A stretch of DNA of 64,000 bases from Arthrobacter globiformis (GCF_030818015.1 NZ_JAUSZX010000001.1:3410001-3474000); one strand, 5' to 3'. Numbered from the stretch's first letter, positions 28,462 to 38,217 are shown. Made by a program: numbers and translations. The notes: generated by a model not told the origin, from the letters alone.

Positions 28462-29337
28462 TTAGGCGGTCCGCATTACCCGGCCGTTGAGGCCGCGCTT
28501 GGCACGGATGCTGCCGATGACCCTGCACACCACGTAGATCAGGAACGACAGCGTGGTGACGTAGGGGCTGATGGGGATACGGCCGCCAAGGGCGAGGAGT
28601 ATTCCTCCCACCGTTGCCGAAACGGCGAACACCACGCTCAGCAGCACCACGAGGCGCGGCGAGGACGTCACCCGCAGGGCGGCAGCCGCGGGCGTGATCA
28701 GCAGGGCAAGAACCAGCAGGGCGCCCACGATCTGGATGGACAGCGCAACGCTGACGCCGAGGAGCACCATGAAAACCAGGGCAAGCGACCGCACGGGAAC
28801 ACCGCGGGCCTCGGCCAGCTCGGGATCGACACTGGCGAAGCTCAGCGGGCGCCAGATGACGCACAGCGCCGCCATTACCGCCACCGCGGTGCCCGCCAGA
28901 ACCTGAAGCTGGACGGTGTCCACCGAGACGATCTGCCCCGTGAGGAGTCCGAATTTATTGGCGGCCCTGCCCTCGTAGAGCGACAGGAAGAGAATGCCGA
29001 GGCCGAGGCCAAAGGGCATGATCACGCCGATGATGGAGTTCTTGTCCCGCGCCCGGACACCCATGAGCCCGAGCAGCAGCGCAGCCGCCACTGACCCCAC
29101 CAGGGAACCAAACACCACGTCCGTGCCGATCAGGAGCGCGAAGGCGGCACCGGCGAACGACAGCTCGGAAATTCCGTGGACGGCAAACGCCAGGTCGCGC
29201 TTCATCACGAAGGTCCCCACGAGGCCGCCGAGGAGTCCAAGCACCGCGCCGGCCCACAGCGAGTTCTGCACCAGCACCAGCAATTCGCCGTAGTTCTCGA
29301 AGTTGAACACCGATTGCAGGATCGATTCCAGGTCCAT
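28462..29337 (-). CDS. znuB: Zinc/manganese ABC transporter permease (ABC-3 family)
   Basis: A 291-residue integral membrane protein with about eight hydrophobic segments, including WAGAVLGLLGGLVGTFVM near the N-terminus and IVGALLVLALLITPAAAALR in the family's conserved C-terminal half. It forms the channel of the metal importer with ZnuC. The ATG overlaps the znuC stop by one nt. The gene ends 34 bp from the zur stop, head to head. No clear terminator is seen between them. Confidence 0.92.
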   Translation of the reverse strand: MDLESILQSVFNFENYGELLVLVQNSLWAGAVLGLLGGLVGTFVMKRDLAFAVHGISELSFAGAAFALLIGTDVVFGSLVGSVAAALLLGLMGVRARDKNSIIGVIMPFGLGLGILFLSLYEGRAANKFGLLTGQIVSVDTVQLQVLAGTAVAVMAALCVIWRPLSFASVDPELAEARGVPVRSLALVFMVLLGVSVALSIQIVGALLVLALLITPAAAALRVTSSPRLVVLLSVVFAVSATVGGILLALGGRIPISPYVTTLSFLIYVVCRVIGSIRAKRGLNGRVMRTA

Positions 29338-30149
29338 CAGGAACCGTCCCCCGCAGCGGCGTGCGCGTCGTGATGGTGGGTGGTGGCGTCGGGCAGGCCG
29401 ACGACGACGATCCGGCCGTTGGCATGGATCACTTCCACGTTGCTGTCGTAAAGGTCGGAGAGGACTTCGGTGGTCATGACCTCGTGCGGCGTTCCCACGC
29501 TGAACCTGCCGCCGGCCAGGTAGAGGACCCGGTCCACGTAGTCGATGATCGGATTGATCTCGTGGGTGACAAACACGACGGCACTCTTCCGGTCATGGCA
29601 CTGCTTGTTGATGAGTGCGCTGACGGCCTGCTGGTGGTGCAGGTCCAGCGACAGGAGCGGCTCGTCGCACAGCAGCACCTTCGGGTCGGTGGCCAGGGCC
29701 TGCGCCACGCGCAGGCGCTGCTGCTCACCGCCAGACAGCTGCCCGACGGGAACCTTGGCGTAATCGCTTGCCCCGACGAGCTCCAGCAGTTCGTCTATCC
29801 TGCGGTTGGCCCTGGCGGTGCCGAGCCGTATTCCCCAGCGGTGCCCGTCGACGCCCAGACCCACCAGGTCGCGGGCGCGCATGGGGGTGTCCGGCAGGAA
29901 GGGCTTCTGCTGCGGGATGTAGCCAATCATGTGACTGCCGCGCTCCACGGGGTGCCCGCCGAGGTTTGCCTCGCCGGAGTGCAGCTCCTGCAGCCCCAGC
30001 AGGACTTTGAGGAAACTGGTCTTGCCGCTGCCGTTGGGCCCCAGCACCGCGAAGAACTCCCCCGGGTTGATGTCCAGGTTCAGGTCTTCCCAGAGCGCGC
30101 GCCGGCCGAACTTCAGCGACGCCTGCTTCAGGCTGATGACTGGGTTCAA
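29337..30149 (-). CDS. znuC: Zinc/manganese ABC transporter ATP-binding protein
   Basis: A 270-residue ABC ATPase with Walker A GPNGSGKTSFL, Q-loop IGYIPQQKPF, signature [15 protein letters not shown], Walker B VLLCDEPLLSLD and switch His in VTHEIN. The C-terminal tail is His-rich (TTHHHDAHAAAG), which may bind metal. I start it at TTG 30149, overlapping the znuA stop as TTGA, because this gives the usual N-terminus NPVISLKQASLKFG; the open frame upstream to 30200 lies inside znuA. Confidence 0.9.
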   Translation of the reverse strand: MNPVISLKQASLKFGRRALWEDLNLDINPGEFFAVLGPNGSGKTSFLKVLLGLQELHSGEANLGGHPVERGSHMIGYIPQQKPFLPDTPMRARDLVGLGVDGHRWGIRLGTARANRRIDELLELVGASDYAKVPVGQLSGGEQQRLRVAQALATDPKVLLCDEPLLSLDLHHQQAVSALINKQCHDRKSAVVFVTHEINPIIDYVDRVLYLAGGRFSVGTPHEVMTTEVLSDLYDSNVEVIHANGRIVVVGLPDATTHHHDAHAAAGDGS

Positions 30150-31117
30150 CGCTGGCTCTTCAGTGCGTTGCTGATGTTTTCCACGTTGTCCGCCATCCAT
30201 TCCAGGTAGGTCTTGCCGTCCGGAAGCGTTTCGGTGAAGTTCACCACCGGCGTGCCCGCGGCACTGGCCGCGTTTTTGACGGCCTGGGTCTGCGGGCCTT
30301 CCGTCTGCTCGTTGTAGGCGAGGAAACTCGTGTCCTTTGCGGCGGCCGTCGAAGTGGCTGCCTTCAGGACTGCGGGCGGAACATCGGCGCCTTCCTCCAC
30401 GGCTGCCGTGTACTCGGCAGGGGTGCGGTTCTCCAGTCCTGCAGATTCCAGCAGGTAGAGGGGCACCGGTTCGGTCACGGCGACGCCGGCACCGCCGTGC
30501 GAGGTCTTCATTGCGGAAATCTTACTCTCAAGCTTTGTGAGACCGGACTTGAACTCGGCGGCGTTGGCGGTGAACTGGGAGGCCGAGGCGGCGTCGAGGG
30601 TGCCGAGGCGGGCCGCCACAGCGTCGGCAAGGTGCGTCATGGCCTCAAGGCTGTACCAGACGTGTTCGTTGAAGTCGCCGTGGTCATGGGAATGGCCGTC
30701 CCCTGCGTGGGCGGATGCGGTGCCCGCCGGTTCCGGGGCCAGTCCTGACACCTCCACGGCACTGATGATGTTCTCGTGCGGCACGTTGCTGTCGTCCGCC
30801 AGGGTGTGGATGAAGTCGTCGTAGCCGCCGCCGTTTTCCACCACCAGCGTGGCCTTGGACACCGCCAGCCGGTCCTGGGCGTTGGCTTCGTAGGAGTGGG
30901 GGTCCTGGCTTGGACGGGAGATGATGGCCGAGACGTTGACCTTGTCCCCGCCGATCGCCTCAACAATGTCCCCGTAAACGTTCGTGGACGTGACGACGGC
31001 AATGCGGCCTTTGGTGTCTGCGCCCGCGGTCTGGGCCGTTGGCGACCCACAGCCTGTGAGGAGCAGGCCGAAGCCGGCCAGGGCGGCGGTAATGGAAGTG
31101 CGGGCGTTGACAGGCAC
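30146..31117 (-). CDS. znuA: Zinc/manganese ABC transporter substrate-binding lipoprotein
   Basis: A 323-residue exported metal-binding protein. Signal peptide MPVNARTSITAALAGFG leads to the lipobox LLTGC, so it is a lipoprotein. A mobile His/Asp loop HAGDGHSHDHGDFNEHVW in the middle is typical of ZnuA rather than of Mn-specific PsaA types. The metal site uses His from the SRPSQDPHSYEA region and conserved His and Asp/Glu further on. It starts at GTG 31117 with GAGG upstream and leads the znuACB operon, 65 nt downstream of the palindrome at 31182-31206. Confidence 0.93.
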   Translation of the reverse strand: MPVNARTSITAALAGFGLLLTGCGSPTAQTAGADTKGRIAVVTSTNVYGDIVEAIGGDKVNVSAIISRPSQDPHSYEANAQDRLAVSKATLVVENGGGYDDFIHTLADDSNVPHENIISAVEVSGLAPEPAGTASAHAGDGHSHDHGDFNEHVWYSLEAMTHLADAVAARLGTLDAASASQFTANAAEFKSGLTKLESKISAMKTSHGGAGVAVTEPVPLYLLESAGLENRTPAEYTAAVEEGADVPPAVLKAATSTAAAKDTSFLAYNEQTEGPQTQAVKNAASAAGTPVVNFTETLPDGKTYLEWMADNVENISNALKSQR

Positions 31118-31181
31118 GGAGAAACCTCGGTTCTGGACAGGTCAGGTTGCGGGGAGGGGCAACCCCTAGTCGAGTGTATCG

Positions 31182-31206
31182 CTAAATAGGAATGATTCCT
31201 ATTTAG
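31182..31206 (-). promoter_or_regulatory. Perfect palindromic operator, probable Zur box
   Basis: CTAAATAGGAAT and its exact complement flank a single central G, giving a 25-bp palindrome in front of znuA. It is AT-rich in a GC-rich background, and its centre GAATGATTC resembles the Fur/Zur class of operators. With zur three genes away, zinc-dependent repression of znuACB is the likely use. Confidence 0.75.
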
Positions 31207-31240
31207 AACTCGCGATCCGGTGGTCCGGGGCACCCGGGGG

Positions 31241-32311
31241 CTATCCGCCGTCGGGCCTGCCCAGCCGCCGGATGCCCTTGGCCTGGGTAGCATCCCGGAT
31301 CTCCCCCACGAGCTGCTCGATCACATCCTCCAGAAACAGCACGCCCTCGGTCTGCCCGCCAGGCCCGATGACGCGGGCCAGATGCGAGCCGGAGCGCTGC
31401 ATCACGGACATCGCCTTTTCTATCTCGTCATCACGCGAAAGGTTGGCCAGGGACCGGATGCGGCTCTCCGCGATGGGCAGCTCGTAACCGGATTCCGGGA
31501 TGGCAAGCACGTCCTTGATGTGGAGGTACCCGGCGAGCAGGCCGTCGTCGTCCAGCATCGGGAAACGGGAGAAGCCTGTGCGGCTGACAGCCTTTTCAAA
31601 CTCCAGGGGCGAGGTTGAAGACCGCAGCATGACAAGCCGTTCCAGCGGAACCATGACGTCGCCGGCGGTGTACTCCGAAAATTCGAGGGCACCGGTGATA
31701 AGGCCGGCGTCATCATCCACCAGGCCGTGCCGCCTGGACTCCTGCACGATGGACTGCACCTCTTCCAGCGTGAACGAAGAACTGACCTCATCCTTGGGCT
31801 CGATGCGCATCAGTCTCAGGATGTGGTTTGCGGACCAGTTCAGCGCGGCGATGACCGGGTTCACAATCCTCGCAATGAACATGAGCGGCGGAGCCAGGAG
31901 CAGCGCTGCCTTGTCGGCAACGGACACGGAGATGTTCTTGGGCACCATCTCGCCGAACGTCACATGCAGGAACGTCACCAGCATCAGGGCCACAGCGAAC
32001 GCCGAGACGTCGGCAATTTCCGTCGGCACGCCCAGCCCGGCAAGGGGTACCGCCAGCAAATGGTGGATGGCCGGCTCCGCCACCAGCAGGATCAGCAGCG
32101 AACACACGGTGATTCCCAGTTGCGCGCACGCCAGCATCAGCGAGACGTTCTCCATGGCCCGAAGGGTGGTCTGCGCGCGCAGTACGCCCTCGTCCGCCAG
32201 TGGCTCAATCTGGCTTCGGCGCGCGGACATGACGGCGAACTCCGCGGCCACGAAGAACGCGTTGCCCAGGAGCAGCAGCACCAGCCAGAGCAGTCCCGCC
32301 CAGTCGCTCAC
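31241..32311 (-). CDS. DUF21/CBS-domain membrane protein (CNNM/CorC-like), short form
   Basis: A 356-residue protein: DUF21/CNNM transmembrane domain (about 1-200) with LLWLVLLLLGNAFFVAAEFAVMSARRS, then a CBS pair (about 215-340) with DVMVPLERLVML and LEDVIEQLVGEI. The C-terminal CorC_HlyC domain is missing, in contrast to its neighbour. Such proteins are often named hemolysin-like but are thought to export or sense Mg2+ or Co2+. Its ATG overlaps the stop of the preceding homologue by 4 nt; the two may work as a heteromer. Confidence 0.88.
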   Translation of the reverse strand: MSDWAGLLWLVLLLLGNAFFVAAEFAVMSARRSQIEPLADEGVLRAQTTLRAMENVSLMLACAQLGITVCSLLILLVAEPAIHHLLAVPLAGLGVPTEIADVSAFAVALMLVTFLHVTFGEMVPKNISVSVADKAALLLAPPLMFIARIVNPVIAALNWSANHILRLMRIEPKDEVSSSFTLEEVQSIVQESRRHGLVDDDAGLITGALEFSEYTAGDVMVPLERLVMLRSSTSPLEFEKAVSRTGFSRFPMLDDDGLLAGYLHIKDVLAIPESGYELPIAESRIRSLANLSRDDEIEKAMSVMQRSGSHLARVIGPGGQTEGVLFLEDVIEQLVGEIRDATQAKGIRRLGRPDGG

Positions 32312-33885
32312 GTCCGGCCGCCGTTCCCGGACTTGCCGTTGCCTGGCTTGCCGTGGTTGGACGGGCCGCGCTTCGACGGCCCGTGCCCCGTCGGGCTTTT
32401 TCTGGCCGTTCCGTTGAAGACAGAGCCGTTTTTGGGCGCGCCGTTTTTGGGCGCGGCGTTTTTGGGCGCACCGTACTTGGAAGCGCCGTTGCCGGGCGCA
32501 CCGTACTTAGAGGCACCGGCGCCGGCCGACGCATGCTCAACAGCCGCGCTTCCGGACGGTTGGTCCTCGGCGGGACCGGCGCTCGGTTCACGGTGGGGCC
32601 TGAAGCAGATCCGGTCGATGCGCCGGCCGTCCATCCTGGTAACGCTGAGCGTTCCACCGCCCGCCTCCACCATGTCTCCAACCTCGGGTATCCGTCCAAG
32701 CTCGCTCATGACGTACCCGCCGACCGTCTCGTACGCGGCTTCGTCGGGAACTGTCAGGCCCGGAATCTGTTCTGAGAGCTCGTCGGGCCGCATCAGGCCC
32801 GGAAAGTACCAGTCACCGGAAGCGCTTTGCAGCAGCCCGGGCCGGACCTTGTCGTGCTCGTCGGCCACTTCGCCCACGATTTCCTCGACCAGGTCCTCCA
32901 GCGTGGCGATCCCGGCCGTCCCGCCGTACTCGTCCAGCACCACGGCAAGCTGCAGGTTGCCCTCCCGAAGTTCGGCAAGCAGGGCGTCGAGGTGGATGGT
33001 TTCCGGCACCCGGAGGACGTCCGTCATAATGGCGCCCGCCTCAAGCTTTCGCCGCCGGCTCGGAGGGACCGCAATCGCCTTCTTCACGTGCACCAGACCG
33101 CGGATGTCGTCCGCCGACTCACCGATGACGGGGAAGCGCGAATATCCGCTGCGGCGGGCCGCGTCGATGATGTCCGAAACCGGCTGGTCGGCGTCGATGG
33201 TTTCGACGCGGATGCGCGGAGTCATCACGTCAGCCGCGCTGCGGCCGGAGAAGTTCAGCGTGCGGGCAATGAAGTTCGCCGTCCCCGGATCGAGCGTGCC
33301 CATGGCCGCGGACCGGCGCACCAGGGAGGCGAGCTCCGCCGGCGTGCGGGCCCCGGAAATCTCCTCCTTGGCCTCCAGCCCGAAGGCGTTCAGGACCTTG
33401 TTGGAGAAGCCGTTCAGGACCACGATGGCGGGCTTGAAAATGGCGGTGAAGATCAGCTGCGGCCGTGCAAGGGTGCGGCCGATGCGGAACGCGAGGGCAA
33501 TGGCCATGTTTTTGGGAACGAGCTCACCCAGGAGCATGGACAGCCCGGTCGCGATTACCATCGCAACCACCAGGGAGACCGAACTGGCCACCGGCTCCGG
33601 GATGCCGACGGCGGCTAGGGGCACCTCGAGCAGCGCTCCCACGGACGGCTCCATGACGTACCCCGTCAACAGCGTGGTCATGGTGATGCCGAGCTGGCAG
33701 CTGGACAGTTGCGTGGACAGGGATTTCAGGCACTTGAGCAGCGGCACTGCCGCGGTATCGCCGGAGTCAACGGCACGCTGCACTGTGGGCTGGTCCAGCG
33801 CAATAAGGGAAAATTCAACGGCCACAAAGAAGCCGGTTCCGAGGATGAGCAGCAGGCCGGCAGCGACAAGGAGCCACTCCATCAT
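32308..33885 (-). CDS. DUF21/CBS/CorC membrane protein with Gly-Asn-Lys repeat tail
   Basis: A 525-residue protein: DUF21/CNNM domain (about 1-200) starting MMEWLLVAAGLLLILGTGFF, a CBS pair (about 215-340) including VVLDEYGGTAGIATLEDLVE, and a CorC_HlyC domain (about 350-440). After about residue 455 comes a low-complexity tail of roughly 70 residues made of repeats such as GASKYGAPGN, NAAPKNGAPKNG and SNHGKPGNGKSGNG. The tail is basic and probably disordered in the cytosol. It is translationally coupled to the shorter homologue downstream by a 4-nt overlap. Confidence 0.88.
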   Translation of the reverse strand: MMEWLLVAAGLLLILGTGFFVAVEFSLIALDQPTVQRAVDSGDTAAVPLLKCLKSLSTQLSSCQLGITMTTLLTGYVMEPSVGALLEVPLAAVGIPEPVASSVSLVVAMVIATGLSMLLGELVPKNMAIALAFRIGRTLARPQLIFTAIFKPAIVVLNGFSNKVLNAFGLEAKEEISGARTPAELASLVRRSAAMGTLDPGTANFIARTLNFSGRSAADVMTPRIRVETIDADQPVSDIIDAARRSGYSRFPVIGESADDIRGLVHVKKAIAVPPSRRRKLEAGAIMTDVLRVPETIHLDALLAELREGNLQLAVVLDEYGGTAGIATLEDLVEEIVGEVADEHDKVRPGLLQSASGDWYFPGLMRPDELSEQIPGLTVPDEAAYETVGGYVMSELGRIPEVGDMVEAGGGTLSVTRMDGRRIDRICFRPHREPSAGPAEDQPSGSAAVEHASAGAGASKYGAPGNGASKYGAPKNAAPKNGAPKNGSVFNGTARKSPTGHGPSKRGPSNHGKPGNGKSGNGGRT

Positions 33886-34334
33886 GGGCCAGCCGGAAGT
33901 CGTCGGCAGCTGACCGGGCCAGTGGGTTTGCCGGCGCTGCGGTCGGGCTGTGCGGCGCAGACCGCGCCCCGCTCCAAGCCCTCAGGCCGGCACCTGGATC
34001 TACCGTCCATGGCACCTATATTTACTGTCCATAAGGATTGCAGTCTACAGGAGCAACGTGCCGCTACAGAGGACTGAAGCTGCTCATCCTGCCCGTCCGG
34101 AATCGGTGCCCGCGCATGATGGATAGGACACCGTTCGGGGCCCGTCTGGACGGCTATTTCGCCATAAATCGGACGGTACATGATTTGGGTCACCCTTATT
34201 GGCAGTTAAGCCGGAACGGTCACTAGACTGGCAAGGGTCTGGGTTCATAGGACACAGAAACTGGTTCGATTGTTGTGCCGTGGCACCTTAGGCGACCAGA
34301 GGGAAATCAAACTCATGGAAGAGGCGTATTTCAA
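33886..34334 (+). other. Intergenic region with kgd promoter and leader
   Basis: No gene is supported in these 449 bp. A possible promoter for kgd is TTGGCA (34199-34204) and TAGACT (34224-34229), spaced by a long 19 nt, which would give a leader of about 100 nt. AGAGG stands 10 nt before the kgd GTG. AT-rich stretches at 34015-34030 and 34155-34200 may hold the minus-strand promoter for the DUF21 operon. Confidence 0.45.
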
Positions 34335-37300
34335 GTGCCAGAGCAGCCTAGCCACCGTCTGCCAGAGGAATTTGGTGGAAACGAGTGGCTCGTTGACGAA
34401 CTGTACGAGCGTTACCAACAGGACAAGAATACGGTCGATGCCAAATGGTGGCCCCTGTTCGAATCATTCGACAGCGGCAACGGTCCATCTTCCAACGGCG
34501 TACCGGCTGTGACGGCCCCGGCGGCCAATCCGGCTACCCGCGAACTGCCCGTTGTCACTCCCCCGGCGCCCGCGCAGGCACCGGCATCCGCTCCTCCCGC
34601 GGCCCAGGCGCCTGCGGCAGCACCGGCACCGGCGCCGGCAGCAGCCCCCGCCCAGCCCGCACCCGCCAAGAAGGCTCCGGCAACGGTGGCCCGCGACGGC
34701 TCGAAGAAGACCGAGGCGGGCACCGGCGCCCAGCCCATCCCGGCCCAGCTGCCGAAGAACGTCAAGGCTCCCACCGCCCCCGAGGAGGACGTCGTTTCCG
34801 TTCTCCGCGGACCGGCCAAGGCCATTGCGTCGAACATGGTCACGAGCCTTGAGGTGCCCACCGCCACCAGTGTCAGGGCAGTCCCGGCCAAGCTCCTGAT
34901 CGACAACCGGGTTGTCATCAACTCCAACCTGGCCCGCGCACGCGGCGGCAAGGTCTCCTTCACCCACCTCATCGGCTACGCCGTTGTCCGGGCGCTGTCC
35001 CAGTTCCCGTCCATGAACGTGTACTACGACGAGGTCGACGGCAAGCCCGTGGCGGTCCAGCCGGCACACGTGAACTTCGGCATCGCCATTGACATGCCCA
35101 AGCCCGACGGCACCCGCCTTCTGATGGTTCCCAACATCAAGAAGGCCGAAACCATGAACTTTGCGGAGTTCTGGCACACCTATGAAGACCTCATCAAGCG
35201 TGCCCGCAACGGCAAGCTGACCGCGGATGACCACGCGGGCACCACCGTGTCCCTGACCAACCCGGGCGGCATCGGCACCGTACACTCCGTACCCCGTCTG
35301 TCGAAGGGCCAGGCAGCCATCATCGGCGTCGGCGCCCTCGACTACCCGGCCGAATGGCAGGGCGCGAGCGAGAAGATCATCGCCCAGAACGCCATCAGCA
35401 AGATCCTCACCCTGACCTCCACCTACGACCACCGCGTCATCCAGGGTGCAGGCAGCGGCGAATTCCTCAAGCTCGTCCACTCCCTGCTCCTGGGCGCGCA
35501 GGACTTCTACGACGAGATCTTCGAAGCCCTGCGCATTCCGTACGAGCCTGTGCGCTGGAGCCCGGACCTGCAGGTGGACCCCTCCGACCAGATCAACAAG
35601 GTCGCCCGGATCCAGCAGCTGATCCACTCCTACCGCGTTCGCGGCCACCTCATGGCGGACACCGATCCCCTCGAGTACGTCCAGCGCAAGCACCCCGACC
35701 TCGATGTCCTCACCTACGGCCTGACCCTGTGGGACCTCGACCGCGAGTGGCCCACGGGCGGCTTCGGCGGCAAGCCGATGCTCAAGTTCCGCGACATCCT
35801 CGGCGTGCTCCGGGACGCCTACTGCCGCACCACGGGCATCGAATACATGCACATTCAGGACCCGGCCGAGCGCAAGTGGTTCCAGGACCAGCTGGAGCAC
35901 CCGTACTCCAAGCCGAGCCGCGACGAGCAGCTGCGCATTGTCTCCAAGCTGAACGCCGCAGAGGCCTTCGAGACCTTCCTGCAGACCAAGTTCGTGGGCC
36001 AGAAGCGGTTCTCGCTCGAGGGCGGGGAATCGCTGATTCCGCTGCTGGACGCCATCATCTCTGACGCTGCCGACGACGCACTGGACGAGGTTGCCATCGG
36101 CATGGCCCACCGCGGCCGCCTGAACGTGCTGACCAACATCGCCGGCAAGACCTACGCCCAGGTGTTCCGCGAGTTCGAAGGCACCCAGGATCCGCGCTCC
36201 GTGCAGGGTTCCGGGGACGTCAAGTACCACCTCGGCACCGAAGGCACGTTCACGTCGGACAACGGCAAGGAGACCAAGGTCTACCTGGCCGCCAACCCCT
36301 CCCACCTCGAGGCCGTTGATTCGGTCCTGGAGGGCATCGTCCGCGCCAAGCAGGACCGCCTGGACCAGGGGCAGTCGTTCCCCGTGCTGCCAATCATGGT
36401 CCACGGTGACGCGGCCTTCGCCGGCCAGGGTGTTGTGGCGGAAACGCTCAACCTGTCCCAGCTGCGCGGCTACCGCACCGGCGGAACCATCCACATCGTG
36501 GTAAACAACCAGGTTGGCTTCACCACTGCGCCGTCCGCCTCGCGTTCGTCCACGTACTCCACGGACGTCGCCAAGATGATCCAGGCTCCGGTGTTCCACG
36601 TGAACGGCGACGACCCCGAGGCAGTTGTCCGCATCGGCCAGCTCGCCTACGAGTTCCGCCAGCGGTTCCACAAGGACGTTGTCATCGACATGGTCTGCTA
36701 CCGCCGCCGTGGCCACAACGAGGGCGACGACCCCTCGATGACGCAACCGCTGATGTACAACCTCATCGAGGCCAAGCGGTCCGTGCGCAAGCTCTACACC
36801 GAGTCCCTGATCGGCCGTGGTGACATCACCGAGGAAGAAGCCGAGCAGCTGCTCCGTGACTACCAGGAACGCCTCGAGCGCGTCTTCGCCGAAACCCACG
36901 CGGCCCAGACTTCGCCCATTCCGATCATCACCGCCGACTCGGCAGCGGTATCGGACATCGAGCGTCCCCAGGCACAGCAGTCGGACATCGGAACGAACGC
37001 CCCGGCGTCGACGGCGATCTCGGCCGACACCCTGGCCCGCATCGGCAAGGCGCACGTGGAGATCCCCGAAGGCTTCACCGTCCACGCCAAGCTCAAGCAG
37101 CTGCTGGAGAAGCGTGAACAGATGTCCCGTGAAGGCGGCATCGACTGGGGCTTCGGCGAAATCGCTGCCTTCGGCTCCCTGATCATGGAGGGCGTACCCG
37201 TACGCCTTGCCGGCCAGGATTCCCGCCGCGGCACGTTCGTCCAGCGCCACGCTGTGTTCCACGACCGCGCCAACGGCAACGAATGGCTGCCGCTCGGCAA

Positions 37301-38162
37301 CCTGTCGGACAACCAGGCCAAGCTCTGGATCTACGACTCGCTGCTGTCCGAATACGCGGCCATGGGCTTCGAATACGGCTACTCTGTGGAGCGCCCCGAC
37401 GCCCTGGTCCTGTGGGAAGCGCAATTCGGCGACTTCGTCAACGGCGCGCAGACCATCATCGATGAGTTCATCTCGTCCGCCGAGCAGAAGTGGGGCCAGC
37501 GCTCGTCGCTCGTGCTGATGCTTCCGCACGGCTACGAGGGACAGGGCCCGGACCACTCCTCGGCCCGCATCGAACGCTTCCTGCAGCTGTGTGCCGAGGA
37601 AAACATGATCGTCGCCAACCCGACGACGGCGGCGTCGCACTTCCACCTGCTGCGCCGCCAGGCCTACAGCCGGCCCCGCAAGCCGCTCATCATCTTCACG
37701 CCGAAGCAGCTGCTGCGCCTCAAGGCCGCTGCCTCGTCCGTGGAGGACTTCACCACCGGCGGTTTCCGCCCGGTGATCGGTGAACACGAGATGCTGCAGG
37801 CGGACGCCGTGGACCGCGTACTCCTGGTCTCCGGACGCCTGTACTACGACCTGCTGTCCACGCGGCAGAAGACGGGCGACAAGTCGACGGCGATCATCCG
37901 CGTCGAGCAGCTGTACCCGCTGCCGCAGGCGGAGATCGAAGCCGAACTGGCCAAGTACCCGAACGCGGAAGTTGTGTGGGCGCAGGACGAGCCCGCCAAC
38001 CAGGGTCCGTGGCCGTTCATGGGTCTGCACCTGCCGACCGCCCTGGACCTGAAGGTGCGCCTGGTTTCACGCCCGGCCTCAGCTTCCACCGCGGCCGGCT
38101 CCATGAAGCGCCACGCTGCGGAGCAGGATGCGCTGCTGAAGCAGGCTTTCGCCCGTAAGTAG
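34335..38162 (+). CDS. kgd: Multifunctional 2-oxoglutarate dehydrogenase (E2-E1 fusion, Kgd)
   Basis: A 1275-residue TCA-cycle enzyme. The N-terminus EFGGNEWLVDELYERYQQD is followed by an Ala/Pro linker (about 60-130). Next is an E2-type succinyltransferase core (about 150-380) with active site TYDHRVIQGAGSGEFL, then a full thiamine-diphosphate E1 with GMAHRGRLNVLTNIAGK and GDAAFAGQGVVAE. No lipoyl domain is present, so it relies on the lipoylated E2 of the pyruvate dehydrogenase complex, as established for mycobacterial and corynebacterial Kgd/OdhA. These enzymes also decarboxylate 2-oxoglutarate and are inhibited by GarA/OdhI-type FHA proteins. The GTG at 34335 is chosen because the homologous N-terminus begins there. 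Confidence 0.95.
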   Translation: MPEQPSHRLPEEFGGNEWLVDELYERYQQDKNTVDAKWWPLFESFDSGNGPSSNGVPAVTAPAANPATRELPVVTPPAPAQAPASAPPAAQAPAAAPAPAPAAAPAQPAPAKKAPATVARDGSKKTEAGTGAQPIPAQLPKNVKAPTAPEEDVVSVLRGPAKAIASNMVTSLEVPTATSVRAVPAKLLIDNRVVINSNLARARGGKVSFTHLIGYAVVRALSQFPSMNVYYDEVDGKPVAVQPAHVNFGIAIDMPKPDGTRLLMVPNIKKAETMNFAEFWHTYEDLIKRARNGKLTADDHAGTTVSLTNPGGIGTVHSVPRLSKGQAAIIGVGALDYPAEWQGASEKIIAQNAISKILTLTSTYDHRVIQGAGSGEFLKLVHSLLLGAQDFYDEIFEALRIPYEPVRWSPDLQVDPSDQINKVARIQQLIHSYRVRGHLMADTDPLEYVQRKHPDLDVLTYGLTLWDLDREWPTGGFGGKPMLKFRDILGVLRDAYCRTTGIEYMHIQDPAERKWFQDQLEHPYSKPSRDEQLRIVSKLNAAEAFETFLQTKFVGQKRFSLEGGESLIPLLDAIISDAADDALDEVAIGMAHRGRLNVLTNIAGKTYAQVFREFEGTQDPRSVQGSGDVKYHLGTEGTFTSDNGKETKVYLAANPSHLEAVDSVLEGIVRAKQDRLDQGQSFPVLPIMVHGDAAFAGQGVVAETLNLSQLRGYRTGGTIHIVVNNQVGFTTAPSASRSSTYSTDVAKMIQAPVFHVNGDDPEAVVRIGQLAYEFRQRFHKDVVIDMVCYRRRGHNEGDDPSMTQPLMYNLIEAKRSVRKLYTESLIGRGDITEEEAEQLLRDYQERLERVFAETHAAQTSPIPIITADSAAVSDIERPQAQQSDIGTNAPASTAISADTLARIGKAHVEIPEGFTVHAKLKQLLEKREQMSREGGIDWGFGEIAAFGSLIMEGVPVRLAGQDSRRGTFVQRHAVFHDRANGNEWLPLGNLSDNQAKLWIYDSLLSEYAAMGFEYGYSVERPDALVLWEAQFGDFVNGAQTIIDEFISSAEQKWGQRSSLVLMLPHGYEGQGPDHSSARIERFLQLCAEENMIVANPTTAASHFHLLRRQAYSRPRKPLIIFTPKQLLRLKAAASSVEDFTTGGFRPVIGEHEMLQADAVDRVLLVSGRLYYDLLSTRQKTGDKSTAIIRVEQLYPLPQAEIEAELAKYPNAEVVWAQDEPANQGPWPFMGLHLPTALDLKVRLVSRPASASTAAGSMKRHAAEQDALLKQAFARK

Positions 38163-38168
38163 CAGAAC

Positions 38169-38217
38169 AGCTGCCCGGCCGGACGGTGACATACCGTTCC
38201 AGCCGGGCAGCTCTGTT
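38169..38217 (+). terminator. Terminator of kgd
   Basis: An 11-bp outer stem (38169-38179 and 38202-38212) encloses a second 5-bp stem ACGGT/ACCGT and is followed by CTGTTT. It lies 7 nt past the kgd stop. Confidence 0.82.

Noticed and set aside
34464..38030. 1188-residue open frame on the minus strand opposite kgd
   Set aside because: Antisense shadow of a GC-rich gene; the translation is Val/Gly/Leu/Arg-rich with no domain, while kgd on the plus strand has full motifs.
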